The position numbers were made by a program, and so were the translations under genes. The notes beneath the pieces are model-generated. The model was not told the origin of the DNA, did no database searches, and worked only from the letters and a program-made list of their open reading frames with translations. This document shows, piece after piece, positions 8,510 to 18,420 of a DNA stretch of 64,000 nt (its first letter is position 1; each line of letters begins with the position of its first letter). Source of the DNA: Yinghuangia seranimata (GTDB lineage: Bacteria > Actinomycetota > Actinomycetes > Streptomycetales > Streptomycetaceae); assembly GCF_029953285.1 (NCBI RefSeq), contig NZ_JASAOI010000010.1, positions 62,001 through 126,000 on the forward strand. Reading direction: 5' to 3'.

Positions 8510-10552
8510 TCACGAACGACCGGCCGCGCGGGCGGCGGTGGCGAGCAACTCGTCGACCGAGCCTGCGAAGTCCGGTACCAGCCGCATCGCGATGGTCCAC
8601 GCGTCGGGGTCCTCGCCGAGGTGCGTGTCGACGAGCGCGCGCAACGGTTCCGCCAGCGGCCGCAGTTGCTTGCGGCTCCGCTGCTCGTCGCCGAACGCCC
8701 ACAGCACGAACGGGGCGGCCGGGGCGTGCGTCAGCAGGTCGTCCGGTGTGAGCGCGCCCGAGCGCAGGCACTCGGCGAGCGCCGGGATGACGAGCGTCCA
8801 CCCCGAGCTCTCCAGGCGCGCCCACATCCGGGCCGCGGCGGGCAGCAGCGCCAGCGCGGTGGGCCGGGACAGCGCCGGGAGCAGCCGGGCGTAGCGCTGC
8901 GGCTCGGCTTCGACGAGGGCCGCGGCGACCGCCTCCGGCAGCGCGGGGTGGCGGCTGAACGTGTCGAGGACGCTCATCTGCGCCTGTCCCGAGGCGACCT
9001 CCTCGAGGACCGCGTCCCAGGACACCGGGGCCCCGAGCGGGGCGTAGTCCGCGACGAGGCCCGGGCCCGCAGCCGTCCCCGCCGTCCGGGCGACGAGCTC
9101 CGCGCGCTGGTACCCGGTGAGGGCCCGGCCCGCGATCAGCGCGCTGTCGACCGCCGCGTTCCCGAGTCCGACCAGTGCGGCGCGGATCCGCTCGTCGCGC
9201 TCGACGTCCGCCACGAGGTCGCGCAGCAGTTCCGGGCGGCGCGCCGCCAACTCCCGTGCGATCGGCAGGACGAGCGCAGGCGCGATCACGGCCCGGCCCG
9301 GACGGCTCACCGCGGTCAGCGCGGGGAGGACGTCGTCGTCGAACGCCGCGAGGATCGCGGGCAGCGCGTCCACCTCGGCGAAGGACAACAGCAGCCCCAG
9401 CGGCGAGGGGCCGGCCGAACGCGGGCGGGCCGGACGCAGCTGCCACGGGAAGTCCGCCCACGCCGTCGGGGCCTTGCCCGCGGGGGTCTTCACCGCGCCG
9501 GGCGGGGCCAGCCACGGCACGGTGGCCGCCTCGTCGAGCAACGCCAGGACGCTGCCGGGGTATTCGGCGTCCCGGGTGAGCAGCGTCGCGGCCGCGCGCC
9601 ACGCGTCGGTGTCGGTGCCGAGCGAGGCCCGCACCGCGTCGCGCAGGCCCTGTCGGAGGGTTGCGACCTCGGCCTCGGCGAGCGTCGCCCTCACCCAGTC
9701 GTCGTTGGGCGGCGCCCAGTCCAACGCGTCGATCAGCCCGAGGAAGCGCGCCGCGCCGGGCCCGCGGCGCAGGATGTCGTCCGGCGTGACCGTGCCCGTG
9801 TCCAGCGCCACCCGGGCGGGGAACGTGTACGGGTCGTCCGTCGGCCCGTACGCGAGCAAGGCGAGCACGGTCTCGGCCGGGCAGGCGGGTTCGCCGACGA
9901 GCGCCACGCACTCGCGGTCGTACCAGGGCTTTTCGAGGTGCCGCACGGCGGTCGCGGCCCAGTCGTCGGCGGTCCACGTCTCCGGGCGCAGGAGCGCGAG
10001 CGTCTCCGTGAACCAGTCGTGGCCGCGCGGCATCGACGCGTCGGGGCCGGCCACCAGCGCGCCGGATCCCTCGGGCGGCAGGGGCCGCCTGCCGAGGACG
10101 GTCCGGTACGTCTCGGCGGCCAGTTGCGGGTCGAGGCTGTCCATCGCCGTGGCGAGCTCGGGCAGCGACTCGGTGGTCATGAGCCGTCGGCGCAGCGCGG
10201 GGGCGATCGGGAGTGTGGCCAGCACGCGGCGGCGCAGCGAGCCCGGTGTGCGGTGGTGGGAGAACACCGCCGCCCGGACGTCCGGATCGGGGTCGGCGGC
10301 GAGCGCGGCCGTCGTCCGGTGGTCGATGTACTGGCTGCGGGCGAACGCCGCGCGGTCGGCGGCCGATCCCTCCAGCAGGCACCACGCGACGACGCTCGGC
10401 CGCAGCGCGCAGTACCGCAGGACCTGCGCACGTGCGTCGGCGTCGAGGCGCGCGAGGGCGAGACCGGTCTGGCGCGCGTCGCCCGCGCCGGCCAACGTCG
10501 CGAGGGCGACGAGGTCCGGCAGGCGGAACGACCGCGTCTCCAACGGCGTCAC
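8510..10552 (-). CDS. Helical-repeat protein of unknown function, family member 1
   Basis: 680 residues of Ala/Leu/Arg-rich helices with recurring short motifs (DPDPDVRAAVFSHHRTP, SRPGRAVIAPALVLP, TPDDLLTHAP). This suggests a HEAT or leucine-rich-variant alpha-solenoid, with no catalytic motif and no signal or membrane segment. Its C-terminus (DTHLGEDPDAW...F.G..DELLATA) matches those of the proteins at 25504-27885 and 27956-30373, so all three are paralogues. The GTG start at 10552 overlaps the stop of the LysR gene (GTGA), so the two are co-translated. A scaffold or protein-binding role is inferred from the fold only. Confidence 0.75.
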   Translation of the reverse strand: MTPLETRSFRLPDLVALATLAGAGDARQTGLALARLDADARAQVLRYCALRPSVVAWCLLEGSAADRAAFARSQYIDHRTTAALAADPDPDVRAAVFSHHRTPGSLRRRVLATLPIAPALRRRLMTTESLPELATAMDSLDPQLAAETYRTVLGRRPLPPEGSGALVAGPDASMPRGHDWFTETLALLRPETWTADDWAATAVRHLEKPWYDRECVALVGEPACPAETVLALLAYGPTDDPYTFPARVALDTGTVTPDDILRRGPGAARFLGLIDALDWAPPNDDWVRATLAEAEVATLRQGLRDAVRASLGTDTDAWRAAATLLTRDAEYPGSVLALLDEAATVPWLAPPGAVKTPAGKAPTAWADFPWQLRPARPRSAGPSPLGLLLSFAEVDALPAILAAFDDDVLPALTAVSRPGRAVIAPALVLPIARELAARRPELLRDLVADVERDERIRAALVGLGNAAVDSALIAGRALTGYQRAELVARTAGTAAGPGLVADYAPLGAPVSWDAVLEEVASGQAQMSVLDTFSRHPALPEAVAAALVEAEPQRYARLLPALSRPTALALLPAAARMWARLESSGWTLVIPALAECLRSGALTPDDLLTHAPAAPFVLWAFGDEQRSRKQLRPLAEPLRALVDTHLGEDPDAWTIAMRLVPDFAGSVDELLATAARAAGRS

Positions 10553-11529
10553 GCGTCGCCTCCGCCCGGCTCGACGTCCGGCAGCCAGTCGTGGTCCGGG
10601 TCGTACTCCAGCCAGCGGCGCGCCGCGGCCTGCTCGGCGAACATGCGGAGTACGAGGGTGAGTTCGGGGTGGGCGTGGTCGTCGCGCCACAGCAGCGACC
10701 ACGCGTACAGCGGCGTCGGAGCGACCAGCGGTATCGACCGCACGCCGCGCCCGTCGGGCACGGGCGAGTCGGCGGGCAGCAGCGTGAAGCAGTGCGGGTT
10801 GGCGCGCACGTAGTCGACGCTGTGCTCGACGCCGAGGTTCGCGCCCGCCTCCCAGCGGGCTATGCCGAAGCGCTCCGCGAACCGGCGTAGGAAGTCCAGG
10901 CGTTCGATCGCGGCCGGGCACCACAGGACGCTGTCGGCCAGCGCGCTGGGCCGCAGCTCGCCCGCCCCGGCGAGCGGGTGGTCCGCGCTCAGGACGACGT
11001 CGACCGGTTCGAGGCGGGCGAGCCGGTGCTTCAGGCCGGTGAGTTCGGTGCCGGGCGTGCTGTGGACGCGGCCGAACCCCAGGTCGGTGTCGCCGCGTTG
11101 CAGCGCGGCGGCGACGGACGGCAGGTCGCGGCCCGAGCCGGGCTCGAACTCGACGCCGGTCAGGGCGTCCACGACGTGCGCGACGGTGCGCATGGGCGCG
11201 TAGAGGTGCCCCCACACGTCGAGCCGCACGGGTCGCGCGGCACTGCCCCGCACCGCGGCGACGGCGGCGTCGGCCGCGGCCAGCGCCCGCGCGGCCGGTT
11301 CGACGAGGCGCAGTCCCGCGTCGGTGAGCGCGACCGCAGGGCCGCCGCGGACGAACAGGGCCGCGCCGAGTTCGTCCTCCAGGCGCGCGACGCGTTTGGA
11401 CAACGCCTGCTGGCTGATGCCCAGAGAGGCCGCCGCGCGCCCGAAGTGCAGCAGCTCGGCGGTCACGGCGAAGGCGCGCACGCGCGCCATGTCGAGGTCG
11501 GGCGGAGGCGGGACGGACGCGGAGTTCAC
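10549..11529 (-). CDS. LysR family transcriptional regulator
   Basis: 326 residues. The N-terminal winged helix-turn-helix (residues about 12-70) contains LHFGRAAASLGISQQALSKR, the LysR recognition pattern. The rest is the effector-binding domain. It is divergent from the oxidoreductase at 11692 and shares a 162-nt regulatory gap with it, so that gene is its likely target. It is also coupled to the helical-repeat gene downstream. GTG at 11529 is the likely start; a later ATG within DMARVRAF is possible. Confidence 0.9.
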   Translation of the reverse strand: MNSASVPPPPDLDMARVRAFAVTAELLHFGRAAASLGISQQALSKRVARLEDELGAALFVRGGPAVALTDAGLRLVEPAARALAAADAAVAAVRGSAARPVRLDVWGHLYAPMRTVAHVVDALTGVEFEPGSGRDLPSVAAALQRGDTDLGFGRVHSTPGTELTGLKHRLARLEPVDVVLSADHPLAGAGELRPSALADSVLWCPAAIERLDFLRRFAERFGIARWEAGANLGVEHSVDYVRANPHCFTLLPADSPVPDGRGVRSIPLVAPTPLYAWSLLWRDDHAHPELTLVLRMFAEQAAARRWLEYDPDHDWLPDVEPGGGDA

Positions 11530-11544
11530 GGCCCTACCTTTGCC

Positions 11545-11561
11545 GACAACCGCGGGTTGTC
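11545..11561. promoter_or_regulatory. LysR-type operator
   Basis: GACAACC GCG GGTTGTC is a perfect 7-3-7 inverted repeat. It lies 16 nt upstream of the LysR start and about 130 nt upstream of the divergent oxidoreductase, the usual position for an autoregulating LysR site. Confidence 0.6.
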
Positions 11562-11691
11562 AACCCCCTCCACCGGATGTTGGCCGCCGGAACCCCCTGC
11601 GCGGTGAGCTGTTCCCGCAACGAAGCACATGGCGGACGAACAGGCGCCGGTACCGCGGCTCGCGGCACCGGCGAAGCGAAAGAGGTGCGAA

Positions 11692-12612
11692 GTGAAGGCG
11701 CTCATCCCCACCGGCGACCCCGCCGAGAGCGTGGTGTTCGGCACGGCCGAGCACCCGGTCCCGAAGCCGGACGAGGCGCTGGTCAAGGTCGCGGCGTTCT
11801 CGGTGAACCGCGGCGAGACCTTCCAGTTGGAGAACCCGCGCCCGGGGCTGATCCCCGGCAAGGACGTCGCCGGGCTGGTCATCCAGGCCGCGGCCGACGG
11901 CAGCGGCCCGGCGGTCGGCCGGCGGGTGGTCGGGCACCCGGCGTCCGGCGGCTGGGCCGAGTACGTCGCGGTCCCCGTCGCGCAGCTCGCCGAGATCCCC
12001 GAGGGCGTGTGCGTCACCCAGGCCGCCGCGCTGCCGCTGGCCGGCCTGACCGCGCTGCGGCTGCTGCGCGAGGCCGGGCCGCTGCTCGGTCGGCGCCTGC
12101 TCGTCACCGGCGCGTCCGGCGGCGTCGGCCACTACGTCACGGAGCTGGCGTCGGCGGCCGGGGCCGAGGTGACCGCGGTGACGGCCGACGCCGAACGCGG
12201 CGCGCGGCTGCGCGAGTTGGGCGCCACCCGGGTCGTCCACGACGTCGCCGCCGCGGAGGGGCCGTTCGACGTCGTGATGGAGTCGACCGGCGGCACGGCG
12301 CTGCCGGTCGCGCTCGCCACGCTGGCCCGGCACGGTCTGCTGCTGTGGTTCGGCGAGGCCAGCCGCACCCCGGTCACGCTCGACTTCTTCGACTTCTTCG
12401 CCGGCCCGGTCGGCGCGACGATCCGGCACTTCGCCACCGCCGACGCCGACGGACCCGACGGACCCGACCTGGCGACGCTGGTGCGGCTGGTCGCCGAGGG
12501 CCGGCTGCACCCGGAGATCGGCCGCGTCGCCGACTGGGCGGACACCGCCGCCGTCCTGACCGACCTGCGCGACCGGCGCGTCCGCGGCAAGGCCGTCCTG
12601 ACCGTCGCCTGA
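11692..12612 (+). CDS. Zinc-type alcohol dehydrogenase / quinone oxidoreductase-like protein
   Basis: About 306 residues of the medium-chain dehydrogenase/reductase family. The N-terminal GroES-like domain contains FSVNRGETFQLENPRPG and IPGKDVAGLV. The NADPH-binding Rossmann motif is LVTGASGGVGHYV. No cysteine or histidine zinc ligands are visible in the usual places, so it fits the zinc-free quinone oxidoreductase group, which reduces quinones or enones with NADPH. I chose GTG 11692 because AGAGG lies 7 nt upstream; an earlier ATG at 11629 has no site. It is followed 54 nt later by a SnoaL-like gene and is probably controlled by the divergent LysR protein. Confidence 0.88.
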   Translation: MKALIPTGDPAESVVFGTAEHPVPKPDEALVKVAAFSVNRGETFQLENPRPGLIPGKDVAGLVIQAAADGSGPAVGRRVVGHPASGGWAEYVAVPVAQLAEIPEGVCVTQAAALPLAGLTALRLLREAGPLLGRRLLVTGASGGVGHYVTELASAAGAEVTAVTADAERGARLRELGATRVVHDVAAAEGPFDVVMESTGGTALPVALATLARHGLLLWFGEASRTPVTLDFFDFFAGPVGATIRHFATADADGPDGPDLATLVRLVAEGRLHPEIGRVADWADTAAVLTDLRDRRVRGKAVLTVA

Positions 12613-12666
12613 CCCGCGGCACGCGTCGACCCACCCCAAGGCACCGCCACCGAAAAGGAGTTCACC

Positions 12667-13077
12667 GTGACCACCAACACCGCCACCGACCCGAAGAGCG
12701 TCGTCATCCGCTACGTCGAGGCCGTCAGGAACGGCGACCTGCCCGTGGTCCGCGACAGCTTCGCCGAGGACGCCACCTGGCTCTACCCCGGCGAGACGCC
12801 GTGGTCCAAGGTCTGGCGGGGCCGCGACGAGATCGTCGACGGCTTCCTCGGCGGGGCCGGCGCCCGGTTCGTGCCCGGCTCCATGGTGATCGGGCTGACC
12901 AACGTCATCGCGGACGGCGACCAGGTCGTCGCCGAGTGGACGTCCGACGCGCTGTCCGCAGAGGGCGTCGAGTACCACAACCGCTGCCTGGGCGTGTTCG
13001 TCGTGCGCGACGGCCGGATCGCCGAGGTCCGCGAGTACGCCGACACCCAGCACACCGCGCGCGTACTGTTCCCGTGA
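12667..13077 (+). CDS. SnoaL-like / NTF2-fold protein
   Basis: 136 residues matching the cone-shaped NTF2 fold: an N-terminal helix (SVVIRYVEAVRNGDL), then SFAEDATWLYPG, a central beta-sheet, and a conserved end GRIAEVREYADTQHTARVLF. Members include polyketide cyclases, isomerases and dehydratases, but most uncharacterised ones have unknown substrates. AAAAGGAG sits 6 nt before the GTG. It is co-oriented with the oxidoreductase, so both may act on one small molecule. Confidence 0.85.
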   Translation: MTTNTATDPKSVVIRYVEAVRNGDLPVVRDSFAEDATWLYPGETPWSKVWRGRDEIVDGFLGGAGARFVPGSMVIGLTNVIADGDQVVAEWTSDALSAEGVEYHNRCLGVFVVRDGRIAEVREYADTQHTARVLFP

Positions 13078-13093
13078 CCCGGCCTCGCGACCC

Positions 13094-13123
13094 GTCCCCG
13101 CCGGTCCGGTGACCGGCGGGGAC
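13094..13123 (+). terminator. Terminator after the SnoaL-like gene
   Basis: A perfect 13-bp stem, GTCCCCGCCGGTC (13094-13106) with GACCGGCGGGGAC (13111-13123), has a CGGT loop. It lies 17 nt past the stop at 13077. It separates the oxidoreductase unit from tex. Confidence 0.7.
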
Positions 13124-13143
13124 ACGCGCGGACCACGCCGGTG

Positions 13144-13176
13144 CGGCATTCCGGCCGAGAGATCGGCAGAATGCCG
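13144..13176 (+). promoter_or_regulatory. Nested hairpin upstream of tex
   Basis: The outer stem CGGCATTC/GAATGCCG (13144-13151, 13169-13176) encloses an inner stem GCCGA/TCGGC with a GAGA tetraloop. It ends 31 nt before the tex start, so it is either in the tex leader RNA or an operator. GAGA is a stable GNRA loop, which favours an RNA structure. Confidence 0.45.
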
Positions 13177-13207
13177 GGGTACCCCGATGTGAAGGTGGTT
13201 CAGGTCC

Positions 13208-15748
<2,541 letters not shown>

Positions 15749-15787
15749 CCCGCCTCCCCGGCGCAGGGCCGGGGGCTGAGCGAAGCA

Positions 15788-15823
15788 CGAAGGGCGGGCC
15801 CGGAGTTCCGGGCCCGCCCTTCG
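15788..15823 (+). terminator. Strong terminator after tex
   Basis: A perfect 16-bp stem (15788-15803 with 15808-15823) and an AGTT loop lie 39 nt past the tex stop. Confidence 0.85.
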
Positions 15824-16034
15824 GCGTGTTCAGCATGCGATGACCTGACCGGTGATCTCCCGAAGTTTGGTAGATCGTCGGTAATCACTCGGTATTGCGG
15901 CCCACCCGCCCGACCGCCCCTCTGACAGCATGTGTCCGCCCGCGGACCGTGGTGCGGTACTCCCCCGGCCCGGGCGTCAGCGCCCCTTGCACGGCACGGC
16001 AGTTCCATCCCGACATCCCCGGAAGGAATCAGCC

Positions 16035-17540
16035 TTGTCCACATGGCCCATGCGGATGTCCGCGATCGCGATCGCGTCCGCCGCAGCCCTGGTGTTCACG
16101 AACGGATCGGCCGGCGCTGTGGTGCCGCTGATCCAGATCAGCACCGACCCGTTCACCACGCAGACCGGCCAGCACGCGGCCGAGGTCGAGCCGGACACCT
16201 TCAGCTTCGGCTCCACCGAGGTCGCCGCGTTCCAGGTCGGCCGGATCAACGACGGCGGCGCGACCGACACCGGCTTCGCGACCAGCACCGACAACGGCGC
16301 GACGTGGACCCACGGCCTGCTGCCCGGCGTCACGAAGTTCGCGGGCGGCGGCATCTACGACCGGGCCACCGACGCGTCGGTGGCGTACGACGCCAAGCAC
16401 GCCACATGGATCGTCTCGTCGCTCGGCCTGCTCGAGTCGGGCGGCGTGCACGGCGCCGCCGTGGTCACCAGCCGCTCCACCGACGGCGGGCTGACCTGGA
16501 CCGCGCCCACCACCGTGGCCACCGGCGCGGACCTCGACAAGAACTGGACGGTGTGCGACAACACGCCCGCCAGCCCGTTCTACGGCAACTGCTACACCCA
16601 GTGGGACGACCACGGGAACGGCAACCGCATCAAGATGTCGACGTCGAGCGACGGCGCCGGCACCTGGGGCGCCGCGAAGAACACCGGTGGCAACGCCACC
16701 GGCATCGGCGGACAGCCGGTCGTCCAGCCGAACGGCACGGTGATCGTGCCGATGGCGAACGCGTTCACCACCAGCATCCGCGTGTTCCGGTCCACCAACG
16801 GCGGCTCGACGTGGTCGAGCGCGTCGACGATCTCGTCGATCAGCGGCCGGACGGTCGCCGGCGGGCTGCGCACCAGCGCGATGCCGAGCGCCGAGATCGA
16901 CGCGTCCGGCAAGGTCTACGTGGTGTGGCAGGACTGCCGCTTCCGGGCCTCGGGCGGGTCCTGCACGTCGAACGACATCGTGATGTCGACGTCGACGAAC
17001 GGCACGTCGTGGTCCGCGGTCACCCGCATCCCGATCGACGCGACGTCCAGCACCGTCGACCACTTCATCCCGGGCATCGCGGTCGACCCGACGACGTCGG
17101 GCGCGACGGCGAAGCTGTCGCTGACGTACTACTACTACCCGGTGGCCAACTGCACCGTGTCCACGTGCCAGTTGAACGTCGGCCAGGTCAGCTCCACCAA
17201 CGGCGGTTCGACGTGGACCGCGCCGACGCAGCTGGCCGGGCCGATGAGCCTGTCGTGGCTGCCCGGTACGACGCAGGGCCCGATGGTCGGCGACTACATC
17301 TCGTCGTCGTTCCTGAACGGCAAGGCGTTCCCGGTGTTCATGGTCGCCGCCGCGAAGTCCGGCAGCACCTTCAACCAGGCCGCGTACACGCCGTCCGGCG
17401 GTGTGACGCCGCTGGCCGGCAGCTCCGCCGCGGTCGCGGAGACCGCGCAGCAGGCGACGTTCTCGCAGGTGTACGCGGCGATCGACGAAATCCAGAAGCG
17501 CATCGAGGAAGCGCTCGGCGAGGGCGGGGAGTCGCCCTGA
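16035..17540 (+). CDS. Secreted BNR/Asp-box repeat protein (sialidase-like)
   Basis: About 501 residues from TTG 16035, which has AAGGAA 8 nt upstream. A signal peptide runs to about residue 28 (hydrophobic core followed by SAGA). The mature part has at least six Asp-box type motifs: STDNGATWT, STDGGLTWT, SSDGAGTW, STNGGSTWS, STNGTSWS and STNGGSTWT. This is the six-bladed beta-propeller of sialidases and related exo-enzymes. I did not identify a certain arginine triad, so glycan hydrolysis is likely but not proven. A hydrophilic helical end (AAIDEIQKRIEEALGEGG) follows the propeller. It stands alone after a long promoter region. Confidence 0.82.
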   Translation: MSTWPMRMSAIAIASAAALVFTNGSAGAVVPLIQISTDPFTTQTGQHAAEVEPDTFSFGSTEVAAFQVGRINDGGATDTGFATSTDNGATWTHGLLPGVTKFAGGGIYDRATDASVAYDAKHATWIVSSLGLLESGGVHGAAVVTSRSTDGGLTWTAPTTVATGADLDKNWTVCDNTPASPFYGNCYTQWDDHGNGNRIKMSTSSDGAGTWGAAKNTGGNATGIGGQPVVQPNGTVIVPMANAFTTSIRVFRSTNGGSTWSSASTISSISGRTVAGGLRTSAMPSAEIDASGKVYVVWQDCRFRASGGSCTSNDIVMSTSTNGTSWSAVTRIPIDATSSTVDHFIPGIAVDPTTSGATAKLSLTYYYYPVANCTVSTCQLNVGQVSSTNGGSTWTAPTQLAGPMSLSWLPGTTQGPMVGDYISSSFLNGKAFPVFMVAAAKSGSTFNQAAYTPSGGVTPLAGSSAAVAETAQQATFSQVYAAIDEIQKRIEEALGEGGESP

Positions 17541-17562
17541 CCGAGCGGCCCCCGACGTAGGA

Positions 17563-17617
17563 CGCGGCGGGGGGGGGGGGGGGGGGGGCCCCCCCCGCCC
17601 CCCCCCCCCCGCCGCGG
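17563..17617. other. G20/C22 homopolymer inverted repeat
   Basis: A run of 20 G (17569-17588) is followed directly by 8 C, one G and 13 C, flanked by CGGC and GCCG arms. It sits just after the BNR gene stop, where a terminator hairpin is expected. Such a pure G/C run is also a known place for sequencing or assembly error, so the exact bases should be doubted. Confidence 0.6.
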
Positions 17618-17622
17618 TGTGC

Positions 17623-17778
17623 TCAACGGAATTCCACGACCTGGGTGGGGTGGCCGGTCGCCGTGCTGTGGGCCCGCCCCGCGACGGACGCCGCGTGGGC
17701 CGAGCGGTAGCGCTGCCGGTCCTTGCCGCGAATGGTCGGACACGACGTGATCAGGCACTTCCAGCCCCAAGTACTCAC
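17623..17778 (-). CDS. 51-residue Cys/His-containing small protein
   Basis: GTG 17778 is preceded by GGAGGTGTCCC, a near-ideal ribosome site. The protein has a Cys-x4-Cys pair (KCLITSC), a basic middle (IRGKDRQRYRSAH), and an end AHSTATGHPTQVVEFR with two His spaced like metal ligands. It resembles the small zinc-ribbon-like proteins common in streptomycete accessory DNA, but I name no family. An inverted repeat at 17816-17833 lies upstream. Confidence 0.6.
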   Translation of the reverse strand: MSTWGWKCLITSCPTIRGKDRQRYRSAHAASVAGRAHSTATGHPTQVVEFR

Positions 17779-17815
17779 GGGACACCTCCGTGTGCGTCGA
17801 ACGGTGTACCGCTTC

Positions 17816-17833
17816 CTCACTCGACGGAGTGAG
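17816..17833. promoter_or_regulatory. Inverted repeat upstream of the small Cys/His gene
   Basis: CTCACTC GACG GAGTGAG is a perfect 7-4-7 inverted repeat 38 nt upstream of the GTG at 17778. It could be an operator or a leader hairpin. Between it and 18032 I see nothing else. Confidence 0.4.
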
Positions 17834-18031
17834 AAGGCGATACCGCACACAACATCAACGGGGGACCCGGGGTGGCGGGCGGCGGCGGCCTCGTCATGGA
17901 ACCCGGACGAAATCACGACTGATCCGTGAAGTTCGCAATCGGTTCGTTTTCCCAGGGGCCGAGAATATCACGCTCCGCAGTCACGCGATTACTCTTCGCG
18001 AATCACCCTGGAGTGGGAGTGAATTGGTGGA

Positions 18032-18058
18032 GCCCGGGGGTCTAGCCTGCCCCCGGGC
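18032..18058 (-). terminator. Terminator after the tRNA-like RNAs
   Basis: A perfect 9-bp stem GCCCGGGGG/CCCCCGGGC has a 9-nt loop. It lies about 45 nt downstream of the second tRNA-like unit in the direction of transcription. A second hairpin, CCCGGC/GCCGGG (18083-18105), precedes it and overlaps the tail of that unit. Confidence 0.6.
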
Positions 18059-18100
18059 CCCGGTGTGCCACCGATCGTGTGGCCCGGCACGTTTAAGAGG

Positions 18101-18204
18101 CCGGGTCATTCTGAAATCGCCGTGTCTTCCCATTGGACCATCTCCGCACGAAGCGCGGAGAACGGGAGTCGAACCCGCATCCGACGACGACCGCCCGACC
18201 CCGG
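18101..18204 (-). ncRNA. Permuted tRNA-like RNA, unit B
   Basis: Read on the minus strand, the 3' half of a tRNA comes first: T-arm GCGGG-TTCGACT-CCCGT (18162-18178), acceptor strand TCTCCGC (18155-18161) and a G. A 7-nt linker including that G (18148-18154) follows, and then the 5' half: acceptor strand GCGGAGA (18141-18147), TG, a D-arm with stem GTC/GAC and an AATGGG loop, and a stem CGGCG (18118-18122). The two acceptor strands pair 7 of 7 only in this permuted order. CGGCG can pair with CGTCG in the leader, and an outer helix GACCC/GGGTC may extend it. This is a tRNA mimic of the bacterial Y-RNA (YrlA) kind or a circularly permuted tRNA gene. The loop reading ATTTCA would suit a UUC anticodon but is uncertain. 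Confidence 0.6.
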
Positions 18205-18247
18205 GCGATCCGGGCCGTGGTGGCGAATACTCAGACTGGAGCGAGAA

Positions 18248-18345
18248 GTTGACGAGGACCGCGGCTGCCTCTGCCAGTTGGGCCACCCCGGCGTGCGTGT
18301 GCCGGGGGCAGGATTCGAACCTGCACCGTACCGCGTTGTGACAAC
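18248..18345 (-). ncRNA. Permuted tRNA-like RNA, unit A
   Basis: It has the same order as unit B, 43 nt upstream of it. T-arm GCAGG-TTCGAAT-CCTGC (18308-18324) and acceptor strand CCCCGGC (18301-18307) come first. An 8-nt linker follows (18293-18300), then acceptor strand GCCGGGG (18286-18292), TG, and a D-arm (18267-18283) with stem GCC/GGC and the canonical AACTGGCAGA loop. The acceptor pairs 7 of 7. The stem GCCGC (18261-18265) pairs with GCGGT (18330-18334), leaving a normal 5-nt variable region. Beyond it, CAAC and GTTG could close an outer helix. No standard anticodon loop with U33 is clear, which favours a tRNA mimic over a working tRNA. It starts about 75 nt after the stop of the 243-residue gene and is probably co-transcribed with it. 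Confidence 0.62.
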
Positions 18346-18420
18346 GAGCCTCAGCGTGAGCTTTGCGCTCCTGGCGCGTCCCGGCGCCGACCTGAGCGGC
18401 GGCCCCGGGAGTCTGTGAGA

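Noticed and set aside
18141-18292. Intron-containing tRNA made of the 5' half of unit A and the 3' half of unit B
   Set aside because: The acceptor strands GCCGGGG and TCTCCGC clash at the third pair and need two wobbles, and the anticodon stem fit is poor, while each half pairs perfectly with its other neighbour.
18262-18390. Conventional tRNA gene ending at the 18308-18324 T-arm
   Set aside because: The upstream sequence can supply a 6-of-7 acceptor strand (GCCGGGA) but no D-arm or 7-nt anticodon loop. The permuted reading pairs fully and includes a standard D-arm.
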